19,847 nt of DNA from assembly GCA_035527835.1 (NCBI GenBank), contig DATKZS010000084.1:1-19847 (forward strand), written 5' to 3'. The stretch comes from DATKZS01 sp035527835 [NCBI: bacterium] (lineage in GTDB: Bacteria; RBG-13-61-14). The first letter of the stretch is position 1. The number at the start of each line of letters is the position of its first letter. Both the position numbers and the translations under genes were made by a program. Positions 7,814-14,265 of the stretch are shown here, piece after piece. Under the pieces are notes generated by a model that saw only the letters and a list, made by a program, of their open reading frames with translations, did not search any database and was not told the DNA's origin.

Positions 7814-7836
7814 CCGGGGCCATAAAACAGGCCCGG
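7814..7836 (-). terminator. Possible weak terminator downstream of the GNAT gene
   Basis: CCGGGGCC (7814-7821) and GGCCCGG (7830-7836) can pair with one bulged base around an AT-rich loop, about 40 nt after the GNAT stop. There is no U-run, so intrinsic termination is doubtful. An overlapping alternative is GCCCC-TTCC-GGGGC just to the left. Confidence 0.25.
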
Positions 7837-7875
7837 CAAGGGACTGAATCCGGCCGGCGCGGCCCAGGCCCGGCC

Positions 7876-8613
7876 TCACCCGCCGGTCCGCATGACCTCG
7901 CTCTTCAGGTTCAGCCAACTCATATAGTTTACAACCATTGTGGTCCGCCACCAAAACGCGAACCGGCCCATGACCGGCAGGCCGGCGATCCCCAGCCGCT
8001 GTGCGAGCTCCCGGCCGCCCATCCGCTCCAGCAGGCGCTCCCACTTCTCCCGCTGCTCTTGTTGCACCAGCACGGGCGTAAAACCCAGCCGCAGGTAATG
8101 CTTGATGGCCGGGATGCGGTAATCCTCGGTCTGGAGCATGGCCGACGTAAAACCCTCCTCCCGGAGCCGGTTAAGGCACGCCAGCGTGAGCCAGTAGCCG
8201 AGCCCGCGGCCGCAATGCTCCCGCAGCACGCCCACCATGTGGATGTAGCCGCGGTCGCGCGGTATGCCCGGCCATTGGAACGCGCTGGCCGAACCCACCG
8301 GCCGTCCCTCATGGCACACGAAGATCACCCGCTCCGGCTTAAAACCGAAATGGGGCAGGAAGGAGCGCTGGAACCGGTCCGTGTTCCAATAAGGCGTAAA
8401 GGCCTCGCTCATGATCCGGCCCCAAACCTCGGCGTCGCCTTCCCGGTAATGCCGAAGCGTGTAGCCGGGCCCAAGCTCGATGGCGGGAAGGCCGGCGAGG
8501 TCAGGCCGCGCCATTTCCAGCTGCGGAAACTGGAAATCGCTCCGGCCGTGCACCTCTTCGTGAACGACCTGATTGAACGGCATGGCCTCGCCCGGGCTGT
8601 GTGTCTTTTCCAT
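7876..8613 (-). CDS. GNAT-family N-acetyltransferase
   Basis: The 245-aa protein has a GNAT fold at about residues 50-190. The acetyl-CoA-binding motif A is visible as VGVLREHCGRGLGYWLT, where the Arg/Gly-rich loop binds the CoA pyrophosphate. It is followed by the usual late element AIKHYLRLGFTPVL, in which the Tyr is often the general acid. The N-terminal 45 residues (HEEVHGRSDFQFPQLEMARPDL) and C-terminal 55 residues are extensions I do not recognise. The overall form resembles mycothiol-synthase-like single GNAT domains, but the acceptor cannot be deduced. Start choice is uncertain: ATG 8613 has no ribosome-binding site, and ATG 8583 (MPFNQVV) is an alternative. It lies downstream of the MATE gene, separated by a 138-nt gap filled by a repeat-armed hairpin. 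Confidence 0.8.
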   Translation of the reverse strand: MEKTHSPGEAMPFNQVVHEEVHGRSDFQFPQLEMARPDLAGLPAIELGPGYTLRHYREGDAEVWGRIMSEAFTPYWNTDRFQRSFLPHFGFKPERVIFVCHEGRPVGSASAFQWPGIPRDRGYIHMVGVLREHCGRGLGYWLTLACLNRLREEGFTSAMLQTEDYRIPAIKHYLRLGFTPVLVQQEQREKWERLLERMGGRELAQRLGIAGLPVMGRFAFWWRTTMVVNYMSWLNLKSEVMRTGG

Positions 8614-8635
8614 TTTTTCACGACGCCATATAAGA

Positions 8636-8748
8636 GTTTGTGGTTTGTCGTTTGTGGTTTATGGTTTCCAGACCGGCCCTTCAACCGTAAACAACAAACT
8701 GCAACCTGCGAACCACAAACTACGAACCACAAACTTCAAACCACAAAC
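8636..8748. repeat. Long hairpin with heptad-repeat arms (GTTTGTG type)
   Basis: The left arm has GTTTGTGGTTT at 8636-8646 and again at 8650-8660, then ATGGTTT at 8661-8667. The right arm has the inverse AACCACAAAC at 8711, 8725 and 8739, an exact 14-nt period (two heptads). Pairing 8636 with 8748 gives a 32-position stem with about 27 matches. The loop (8668-8716) contains further degenerate units. The element starts 3 nt after the MATE stop codon and ends about 20 nt before the GNAT start. One arm is nearly all G and T, the other nearly all A and C. It fills most of the 138-nt gap between the two genes. Confidence 0.85.
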
Positions 8749-8751
8749 GAT

Positions 8752-10161
8752 CTATACCTTGACCACCTTCCACTTGCCCGAGGCCAGCCGGAGGGCCATC
8801 AGCGCGATCCGCAGGGTCAGGTCCGGGAACATGGAGCACCACACCAGGATGATCGGGGGCTGATGGAGCAGGTAATACACGGCGAACGCGGACAGGATCC
8901 TGCCCCCGTAAACTCCGACGGTCGAGGCAATGAGGGGCGGCACGGTGTCGCCCGCGCCGCGCAGTCCGCCGGCGATGGTGAAGGACACCCCCATCAGCGG
9001 CATCACGAAGATGAGGAGGATGGTATAGGTGCGCGCATAGGCGATGGAGGCCGGGCTCAGCTTGTCGAACAGCATGGACAGCAGGCCGGGGGTCGCGATG
9101 AAATACAGGAGCGCCCCGATCTCCGCCATCAGCATGAAGGCCATGAACACGCAGTGCCGAAACGCGCTCTCGGCCTTGCGGAAATCCCTTGCCCCCACCA
9201 TCTGCCCGACCAGGGTGGTGGACGCGGTCTGGAACCCGAAGGCCGGGGTCTGGGCGAAGCCCAGGATGGCGACGCCGGTGAAATACCCGGCCGCCGCGTC
9301 CTTGCCGTAGCGGTAAATAACATAGATATAGACGATGATGCCGAGCTGGATCAACACCCACTCCGCCGCCGACGGGATCCCGATCCGGAAGATCGAGACC
9401 CCCATCTTGAAATCCGGGCGCCACCCGTGACGCGGGATTTTCAGGATCACCTTGTTGCCGATGAACAGCACGGCCAGGATCAGGGTGAAGGCGAAAAAAG
9501 CGCCGTCAATGGCCAGGGCCGCGCCCAGCGTCTCCAGCCGCGGCATCCCGAGCTTGCCCAGGATCAGGCCGTAGGAGAGGAACAGCGAGAGCCCGCCCAT
9601 GATGATACCGATGATCATCGGCGTCCGGGTGTCGCCCGCGCCCCGGAGCGCCGCGGCCAGGAAGAACCCCGGCGCCATGACGGGGATGGCGACGAAGAGC
9701 ACGGAGAGGAAGCGGGTGCCCAGCGCCACCGTCTCCGGGTCCGCGCCGATCAGGTTATAAATGACCCGGGCGAGCGGCGGCCCGATGGCGGCGATGATCA
9801 CGGTCAGGGCGAACCCGAAGAGCAGGCTCTGTTGCAGGACGTGGCCGGCCTTTTTCTTGTCGCCGGAGCCCCAGGCCTGCGCCACCAGGGCGGTGGTGCC
9901 CACCCCCACCGCCGCCACCACCGTGATGATCACGAAGAACACCATGATCCCGACGTTCACGCCGTTGTAGGCCTCCTCGCCGAGCTGGCCCACGATCACC
10001 CGCGTGATGACCATGACCGCCGCGTTGATGCCCTGCCCCATGAACGCCGGCCAGGCCAGGCGCCAGATCTCCTGGTAAATGTCCCGGCGCTCCGGCCCGG
10101 CGAGCCCGTCGTGGAACAGGTCCATGCGCTGAATATGTGCCGAATCCGGTTGCGACATCAT
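8752..10161 (-). CDS. MATE-family multidrug/metabolite efflux transporter
   Basis: The 469-aa integral membrane protein has about twelve hydrophobic segments in two similar halves, typical of MATE (MatE) Na+- or H+-coupled antiporters. Each half begins with the family-type arrangement: WRLAWPAFMGQGINAAV and FRIGIPSAAEWVLIQLG. AALRGAGDTRTPM in the first half and GGLRGAGDTVPPL in the second are the well-known repeated MATE signatures, which supports an intact protein. Substrates cannot be read from sequence. ATGs occur at 10161 and 10158 with only a weak GGGA upstream; I took the first. A TGTTATGAT extended -10 element lies about 25 nt upstream. The stop codon is followed after 3 nt by the heptad hairpin. 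Confidence 0.92.
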   Translation of the reverse strand: MMSQPDSAHIQRMDLFHDGLAGPERRDIYQEIWRLAWPAFMGQGINAAVMVITRVIVGQLGEEAYNGVNVGIMVFFVIITVVAAVGVGTTALVAQAWGSGDKKKAGHVLQQSLLFGFALTVIIAAIGPPLARVIYNLIGADPETVALGTRFLSVLFVAIPVMAPGFFLAAALRGAGDTRTPMIIGIIMGGLSLFLSYGLILGKLGMPRLETLGAALAIDGAFFAFTLILAVLFIGNKVILKIPRHGWRPDFKMGVSIFRIGIPSAAEWVLIQLGIIVYIYVIYRYGKDAAAGYFTGVAILGFAQTPAFGFQTASTTLVGQMVGARDFRKAESAFRHCVFMAFMLMAEIGALLYFIATPGLLSMLFDKLSPASIAYARTYTILLIFVMPLMGVSFTIAGGLRGAGDTVPPLIASTVGVYGGRILSAFAVYYLLHQPPIILVWCSMFPDLTLRIALMALRLASGKWKVVKV

Positions 10162-10185
10162 CAATCCCGTTGCGGTCAGGGGAGA

Positions 10186-10194
10186 ATCATAACA
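10186..10194 (-). promoter_or_regulatory. Extended -10 promoter of the MATE gene
   Basis: On the minus strand TGTTATGAT (10194-10186) matches an extended -10 (TG-n-TATGAT). The -35 region 17 nt upstream (TGGCAA) is weak. The leader would be about 18 nt. The same nonamer forms the ychF promoter at 18067-18075. Confidence 0.45.
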
Positions 10195-10228
10195 GATGAG
10201 GCCGGGCCTTGCCAGCAGGCCGCGGCCC

Positions 10229-10891
10229 TTACGCCGCCCAGGACTGGAGAGTGAGGAACGCGGCGTTGGCGAGGGCGTGGGCCGCGACCGGCGCCGCCAC
10301 CGATCCCGATCGCTCCCGGAGATAACCGAACAAAAGGCCCGGGAAAAAAACCAGAAGACGCGCCGGATCCGGACGCGTCAGATAATGCGCCAGCGCGAAT
10401 GCCGCGGCGGTGATGAAAAGGCCGGGGCCGATCAAGCTGCCCGGAAATTTCCAGCTCCGCCCCAGTAACCGGTTCAGCCGCCCCTGCAAATAGCCCCGGA
10501 AAAAAACCTCCTCCGGAAGCGAGACGCCCAGCAACTGCCACAAGACCAGCGTGGCCGGGCCCTCCGGAGCACGCGGATGAAAGGACGTCCCGAACCCGTA
10601 GTGAAACAAAGCCCACCACGAAACCAGAAAAACCGGCAGCACCACCGCCGCGAAAAGCCCCAGGTCCAGCGCCGCCTTGCTCCACTCCGGAAGAGCAAGC
10701 CCCACGGCCGCGAAGTCCTTGTCCCCGGCCCAAGCCGCGAGCACGGGCGCATACAGGAATACCAGCGGCACGATCCAGAACTGGATCGCCGCGAACCGGC
10801 CGGACGCCGGGTGACGCAGCATCAGCAGGGCGAACGCCCCGGCCCCGGCGACGATGAGCAACTCCAGCCAGGACCGGGACCGGGCGCCCAT
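10229..10891 (-). CDS. CPBP-family (Rce1/CAAX-like) intramembrane metalloprotease
   Basis: The 220-aa membrane protein has about six hydrophobic segments. The conserved CPBP motifs are all present: EEVFFRGYLQGRL at about residues 125-137 (EExxxR), a second motif FALAHY with the conserved His near 165, and HALANA near the C-terminus (about 203-208). The Glu and His residues line the active site of Rce1-like enzymes. Bacterial members may process prenylated-like or bacteriocin-type substrates, or serve other membrane functions; the role here is unknown. The ATG at 10891 is preceded by GAGAGG about 9 nt upstream. The gene lies 16 nt after the zinc-finger gene, so the two are probably co-transcribed. 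Confidence 0.87.
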   Translation of the reverse strand: MGARSRSWLELLIVAGAGAFALLMLRHPASGRFAAIQFWIVPLVFLYAPVLAAWAGDKDFAAVGLALPEWSKAALDLGLFAAVVLPVFLVSWWALFHYGFGTSFHPRAPEGPATLVLWQLLGVSLPEEVFFRGYLQGRLNRLLGRSWKFPGSLIGPGLFITAAAFALAHYLTRPDPARLLVFFPGLLFGYLRERSGSVAAPVAAHALANAAFLTLQSWAA

Positions 10892-10907
10892 TATTCCAGT
10901 CCTCTCG

Positions 10908-11225
10908 TCAGCTCCCCTTCACCGAACTAATGAACTTGGAGATGAACCCCTTCGCCTTTCTCCCCTCCAGCAGGAGCTCGAGCTCGCCCGCGTCGAGGTA
11001 GATGCCCTTGCAGCCCTGGCACTGGTCTATCAGCACGTCTTCATATGATTTCTCTTCGAGGTCCTGGCCGCACTTCGGACATTTCATCCAGTGGGTGTTC
11101 TTCGCGCCCTCGGCCTTCTGTTGGTCCCGGCGCCGGCTCAGTTCCTCCCGGAGCTTCCGGCGTTTTAATTGTTCCTGCTCCGCAAAGTACTGCTCTTCCT
11201 TTTCGCGCTTGCTCTTGGATTCCAT
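10908..11225 (-). CDS. zf-TFIIB-type zinc-ribbon protein
   Basis: The 105-aa protein begins with a highly charged, probably helical/coiled segment (residues 1-45, rich in K, R, E and Q). A zinc ribbon follows, CPKCGQDLEEKSY...DQCQGCKGIYLDAGELELLL at about residues 49-86. The four cysteines (CxxC ... CxxC) and the YLDAGEL signature are those of the bacterial zf-TFIIB family. It ends in a short Lys/Phe tail. The molecular function of the family is not established; nucleic-acid or protein contact is a guess. ATG 11225 has AAGGGGG 5 nt upstream. The gene follows uvrD by 85 nt and precedes the CPBP protease by 16 nt. Confidence 0.85.
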   Translation of the reverse strand: MESKSKREKEEQYFAEQEQLKRRKLREELSRRRDQQKAEGAKNTHWMKCPKCGQDLEEKSYEDVLIDQCQGCKGIYLDAGELELLLEGRKAKGFISKFISSVKGS

Positions 11226-11310
11226 CTGTGCCCCCTTGAATTATTGATACTGCCCCGCGGGCGGAAAAAATATATCACAGCCCGCCGCATCCGTCCAATC
11301 CCCATTCCCC

Positions 11311-13689
11311 TCAATCCAGCGGCTCAAGCTTCACGAACCGGGCCAGGAATTTCTTCGTGCCGTGCGCGAAACGCACCACCACCTTGAGCTTTTCCCCGGA
11401 GTCCTCGAACCGCCGGATCACGCCCTCCCCGTGCTCCCGGTGGTACACCCGGTCGCCAGGATGGAACACCGAGCCCGACTCGCTGGTGAACGAGCTGCCC
11501 GGAGACGGCGTGTCGTACACGATCTCCGAGTCCCCGAAATCCTTGCGGATGGGCTCGCCCCGGCCCGCCCGGCGGCCGCTTTTCAGAGGAGGACGCCGGA
11601 GCGCCGAGAGCGGCCCTACCTGCTGCAGGAAACGGCCCGGGATTTCCGCGAGGAAGCGCGACGGGTCCGTGGGCTGCCGGAGACCCCGGATGCTTCGCTC
11701 GCGCGCATACGACAGGCAGAGAAGCTCCTTGGCCCGCGTCATGCCCACGTAGCACAGCCGCCGCTCCTCCTCCACCGCCCCCGAATCCTCGCCGGCCATC
11801 CCGTCCGCCAGCGACCGCTGGTGCGGGAAAATCCCTTCCTCCAGCCCCACGATGAACACCACCGGGAACTCCAGCCCCTTGGCGCTGTGCAACGTCATCA
11901 GCGTGAGCTTGCCCGAGGCCGGGTCGAACCCGTCAATGTCCGTGGCCAGCGACACCTTCTCCAAAAAACCGCGCAGGCTCGGCGCGCTCTCGGTTTTCTC
12001 GTAATCCGACACCGCGTTGATCAACTCCTCCAGGTTCTCCAGCCGCGCCGCCGCCTCGATCGAACCCTCCTCCTCCAGCATCGCCCTATAACCGCTCTTC
12101 TCAATCACCGCCTCCACCACCGCCGCCACGGAAGCAGCGCCATCACTGGCAGGGGTGCTGCCGACAGGGACGCGGGCATCAGTGGCGCCGGTCAAAGGGG
12201 CGGCGCCGGACAAAGGGGCGGCGCCGGACAAAGGGGCGCGGGTGCCCTCACCCGCGCCTACACCCGCGCTTACGCCCGCCATCCCCCTCAACTCCTCCAT
12301 CAGCTTCGTAAACGCCGCGAGCCCCGCCCGCGACTTCGCGCCCACCATCCCCGCGCCCGCGCATTTCCGCGCCGCCGCGATCCAGTCGCCTTCTCCCTCA
12401 CGCTTCACCCGCTCCACCGCCTCCACCGTCTTGTCGCCGATCCCCCGGCCGGGCACATTGATGATCCGCGTCAGGCTCACCTCGTCGGACGGATTATCAA
12501 TCAGCTTGAGATACGCGATGATGGCCTTGATCTCCTTGCGGTCGTAGAACCGGGTGCCGCCGTAAACCGAATAGGCCAGGTTCAGGGAGCGCAGCGCGTC
12601 TTCGAGCACCCGCGACTGCGCGTGCGTCCGGTAGAACACCGCCGCGTCGTCCAGGCTCCGCCCCATGCCCTTTTCCCGCAGCGCCTCCTCCACCACCCAT
12701 CGCGCCTCCCCCTGCTCGTCCGCCGCCCGGAACAGGCGGATCTTCACCCCCTCCGGGTTTTCCGTCCACAGCTTCTTGGGCTTGCGCTCCTGGTTGATGC
12801 CGATCAGCGCCGACGCCGCCTCGATGATCGTGCCCGTGCTCCGGTAGTTCTGCTCCAGCAGCACCACCTTGGCCCCCGGATAATCGCGCTCGAAATTCAG
12901 GATGTTCGTGATGTCCGCGCCGCGCCAACCGTAAATGCTCTGGTCCTCGTCACCCACCACGCAGATGTTCCCCGACTCGCCCGCCAACTGCCGCACCAAA
13001 AGGTACTGCACCCGGTTCGTGTCCTGGTACTCGTCAACCATCACGTACTTGAACCGCTCGCGGTACTCCGCAAGTGCCTCCGGGAAACGCGCGAACAGGC
13101 GGTAGGTGAGAAGCAACAGGTCCCCGAAATCCAGCGCGTTCGCCTCCCGGAGCCGCTCCTGGTACTTCCGGATCACCCCAAGGTGCAAATGAAGGGCCGG
13201 GTCCGGATGATCATCCAGAGCGGAATCGTCCAGCGCCTCGCGCTTCACCTGGTCTATCAGCCACCGGATCAGCTTGGCGTTCACCTGCTTCGGGTCAAAC
13301 CCCAGCTCCCGGATCACCTTCTTCAACAGGCTCAACTGGTCCGCGTCGTCGTAGATCACGAACGACCGCGAGTAACCCAGCCGGTCAATCTGCGAGCGCA
13401 ATATCTGCGCGCCCAAGGAGTGGAACGTGCTCACCCACAGCCGCCCGGCGTCAGGACCCAGGAGCCGCACGACCCGCACCTGCATCTCCTGGGCCGCCTT
13501 GTTCGTGAACGTCACCGCCAGGATGTGGTAAGGGTCAACGCCCCGCGACCCGATCAAATGCGCGATCCGGTGCACGATCACCCGTGTCTTCCCCGAACCC
13601 GCCCCCGCCAGGATCAACAGCTGGCCGTCACCGAACTCCGCCGCCTCCCGCTGCCGAGGGTTCAAGCCCTCTAACCACAACTCCGCCAA
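11311..13689 (-). CDS. UvrD/PcrA-family superfamily 1 DNA helicase
   Basis: The 792-aa 3'-5' helicase acts in repair and replication. All SF1A motifs are present: Walker A AGAGSGKT (29-36), DEYQDTN (219-225), GDEDQSIYGWRGAD, QNYRS, LHSAKGLEFPVVF (about 595-610) and YVGMTRAKELL (about 640-650). The C-terminal tail GDRVYHREHGEGVI... is the PcrA/UvrD Tudor-like end. The upstream-extended frame has its only ATG at 13773, inside the 13721-13821 repeat. I prefer TTG 13689, with AGAGGA 6 nt upstream and the normal N-terminus LEGLNPRQREA. Unusual: a low-complexity insertion of about 45 residues (about 468-513) in domain 2B, rich in Ala/Pro/Gly/Ser, is coded by 18-bp tandem repeats and a palindrome. 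It keeps the frame. Confidence 0.93.
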   Translation of the reverse strand: MAELWLEGLNPRQREAAEFGDGQLLILAGAGSGKTRVIVHRIAHLIGSRGVDPYHILAVTFTNKAAQEMQVRVVRLLGPDAGRLWVSTFHSLGAQILRSQIDRLGYSRSFVIYDDADQLSLLKKVIRELGFDPKQVNAKLIRWLIDQVKREALDDSALDDHPDPALHLHLGVIRKYQERLREANALDFGDLLLLTYRLFARFPEALAEYRERFKYVMVDEYQDTNRVQYLLVRQLAGESGNICVVGDEDQSIYGWRGADITNILNFERDYPGAKVVLLEQNYRSTGTIIEAASALIGINQERKPKKLWTENPEGVKIRLFRAADEQGEARWVVEEALREKGMGRSLDDAAVFYRTHAQSRVLEDALRSLNLAYSVYGGTRFYDRKEIKAIIAYLKLIDNPSDEVSLTRIINVPGRGIGDKTVEAVERVKREGEGDWIAAARKCAGAGMVGAKSRAGLAAFTKLMEELRGMAGVSAGVGAGEGTRAPLSGAAPLSGAAPLTGATDARVPVGSTPASDGAASVAAVVEAVIEKSGYRAMLEEEGSIEAAARLENLEELINAVSDYEKTESAPSLRGFLEKVSLATDIDGFDPASGKLTLMTLHSAKGLEFPVVFIVGLEEGIFPHQRSLADGMAGEDSGAVEEERRLCYVGMTRAKELLCLSYARERSIRGLRQPTDPSRFLAEIPGRFLQQVGPLSALRRPPLKSGRRAGRGEPIRKDFGDSEIVYDTPSPGSSFTSESGSVFHPGDRVYHREHGEGVIRRFEDSGEKLKVVVRFAHGTKKFLARFVKLEPLD
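12184..12237 (-). repeat. 18-bp tandem repeat, three copies, inside uvrD
   Basis: Three adjacent copies of an 18-mer lie at 12184-12201, 12202-12219 and 12220-12237, differing at one base (T or A at position 9). On the coding strand they specify the hexapeptides APLSGA, APLSGA and APLTGA. Eighteen is a multiple of three, so the frame is kept. They adjoin the palindrome at 12235-12258. Confidence 0.9.
12235..12258. repeat. GC-rich palindrome, copy 1, in frame within uvrD
   Basis: GGCGCGGGTG (12235-12244) pairs perfectly with CACCCGCGCC (12249-12258) around the loop CCCT. The 25 bases 12233-12257 are identical to 15571-15595. In uvrD it is read as AGEGTRAP. The position in domain 2B, where PcrA-type proteins normally have a short continuous helix region, suggests an inserted dispersed element. 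Confidence 0.85.
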
Positions 13690-13720
13690 TTTCTTTCCTC
13701 TCTGCAAATGGAATCGCAAA

Positions 13721-13821
13721 GGCTTGAGGCTTGAGGCGTGAGGCTTGAGGAAATGGCCGCCGACCCACCACACCCTTCAAGCTCCAAGCCTCAAGCCCCA
13801 AGCCTCAAACCACAAGCCTCA
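13721..13821. repeat. Long hairpin with heptad-repeat arms (GCTTGAG type)
   Basis: The left arm, 13721-13750, is four near-identical heptads (GGCTTGA x2, GGCGTGA, GGCTTGA). The right arm, 13775-13821, carries inverse heptads (AAGCCTC, AAGCCCC, AAACCAC and others). Pairing 13721-13750 with 13789-13818 gives 26 matches in 30, with a 38-nt loop. The right arm overlaps the dut stop codon (13819-13821). The left arm ends about 30 nt before the uvrD start. One right-arm heptad (GTGGTTT on the other strand) is the unit of the 8636-8748 element. It fills the dut-uvrD gap. Confidence 0.87.
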
Positions 13822-14265
13822 CTTCCCCGTATGCCCGAACCCGCCCTCCGACCGCCTCGTACCATCGAGCTCCGCCACTTCCTCCCACTCGGCCTCCGCC
13901 ACCTTCCCCACCACGAGCTGAGCGATCCGGTCGCCCGCCCGCACCATGAACGGCTCATCGCCCAGGTTCATCAGGATCACCTTGAGCTCGCCCCGGTAGT
14001 CCGAGTCAATCGTCCCCGGCGAGTTGGGAAGGATGATACCGTGCTTCAAGGCCAGGCCCGAGCGCGGCCGCACCTGCACCTCGTGGCCCGGCGGGATCGA
14101 GAGCGAGAGACCCGTCGGCACCGCCGCCCGCCCGCCCGGCATCAGCATGAGCGGTTCCGGGTTCGCCGCCCGAACGTCAAAACCAGCCGATCCCTCCGTC
14201 TGCCGCTCCGGAAGACCCACGCCATCCGCATATCCCGCGAGCCTCTTCACCTTGATCACTACCAT
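13819..14265 (-). CDS. dut: dUTP diphosphatase (dUTPase)
   Basis: The 148-aa homotrimeric dUTPase hydrolyses dUTP to dUMP and pyrophosphate, which keeps uracil out of DNA and supplies dTMP synthesis. All five motifs are visible: AGFD (27-30), RPRSGLA (66-72), NSPGTIDSDYRGE (80-92, holding the catalytic Asp and the uracil-contacting Tyr), GDRIAQLV (110-117) and the C-terminal RSEGGFGHTG (138-147), which closes over the nucleotide. The length is normal. Its ATG overlaps the end of the glycosyltransferase gene by 7 nt (ATGGTAG), so translation is likely coupled. The stop codon lies in the right arm of the heptad hairpin, which separates it from uvrD. Confidence 0.96.
   Translation of the reverse strand: MVVIKVKRLAGYADGVGLPERQTEGSAGFDVRAANPEPLMLMPGGRAAVPTGLSLSIPPGHEVQVRPRSGLALKHGIILPNSPGTIDSDYRGELKVILMNLGDEPFMVRAGDRIAQLVVGKVAEAEWEEVAELDGTRRSEGGFGHTGK

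Noticed and set aside
8636-8748. CRISPR-like array
   Set aside because: Units are 14 nt with inverted orientation across the gap and no spacers of 30 nt or more. No cas genes are present.
8059-10254. A 731-codon open frame on the plus strand across the MATE gene
   Set aside because: It lies opposite a clear MATE transporter. Its product is Arg/His/Pro/Asp-rich with no domain and passes through the intergenic repeat. Long antisense frames are expected in GC-rich DNA.
11226-11310. Terminator after uvrD (GCGGGC/GCCCGC with an A/T-rich loop)
   Set aside because: The stem is only 6 bp with a loop of about 17 nt, and the T-run is inside the loop rather than after the stem.
12155-12290. Frameshift or assembly break in uvrD
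   Set aside because: The frame is continuous through the repeats, the 18-bp unit keeps phase, and motifs on both sides are intact in one frame.
11362-13674. A 770-codon open frame on the plus strand opposite uvrD
   Set aside because: The composition is biased to Arg/His/Leu/Pro with no recognisable motif, while the minus strand carries all helicase motifs in one frame.
13690-13773. uvrD starting at ATG 13773
   Set aside because: The first 28 residues would be coded by the repeat hairpin and do not resemble the helicase N-terminus. TTG 13689 has a ribosome-binding site and gives the normal start.
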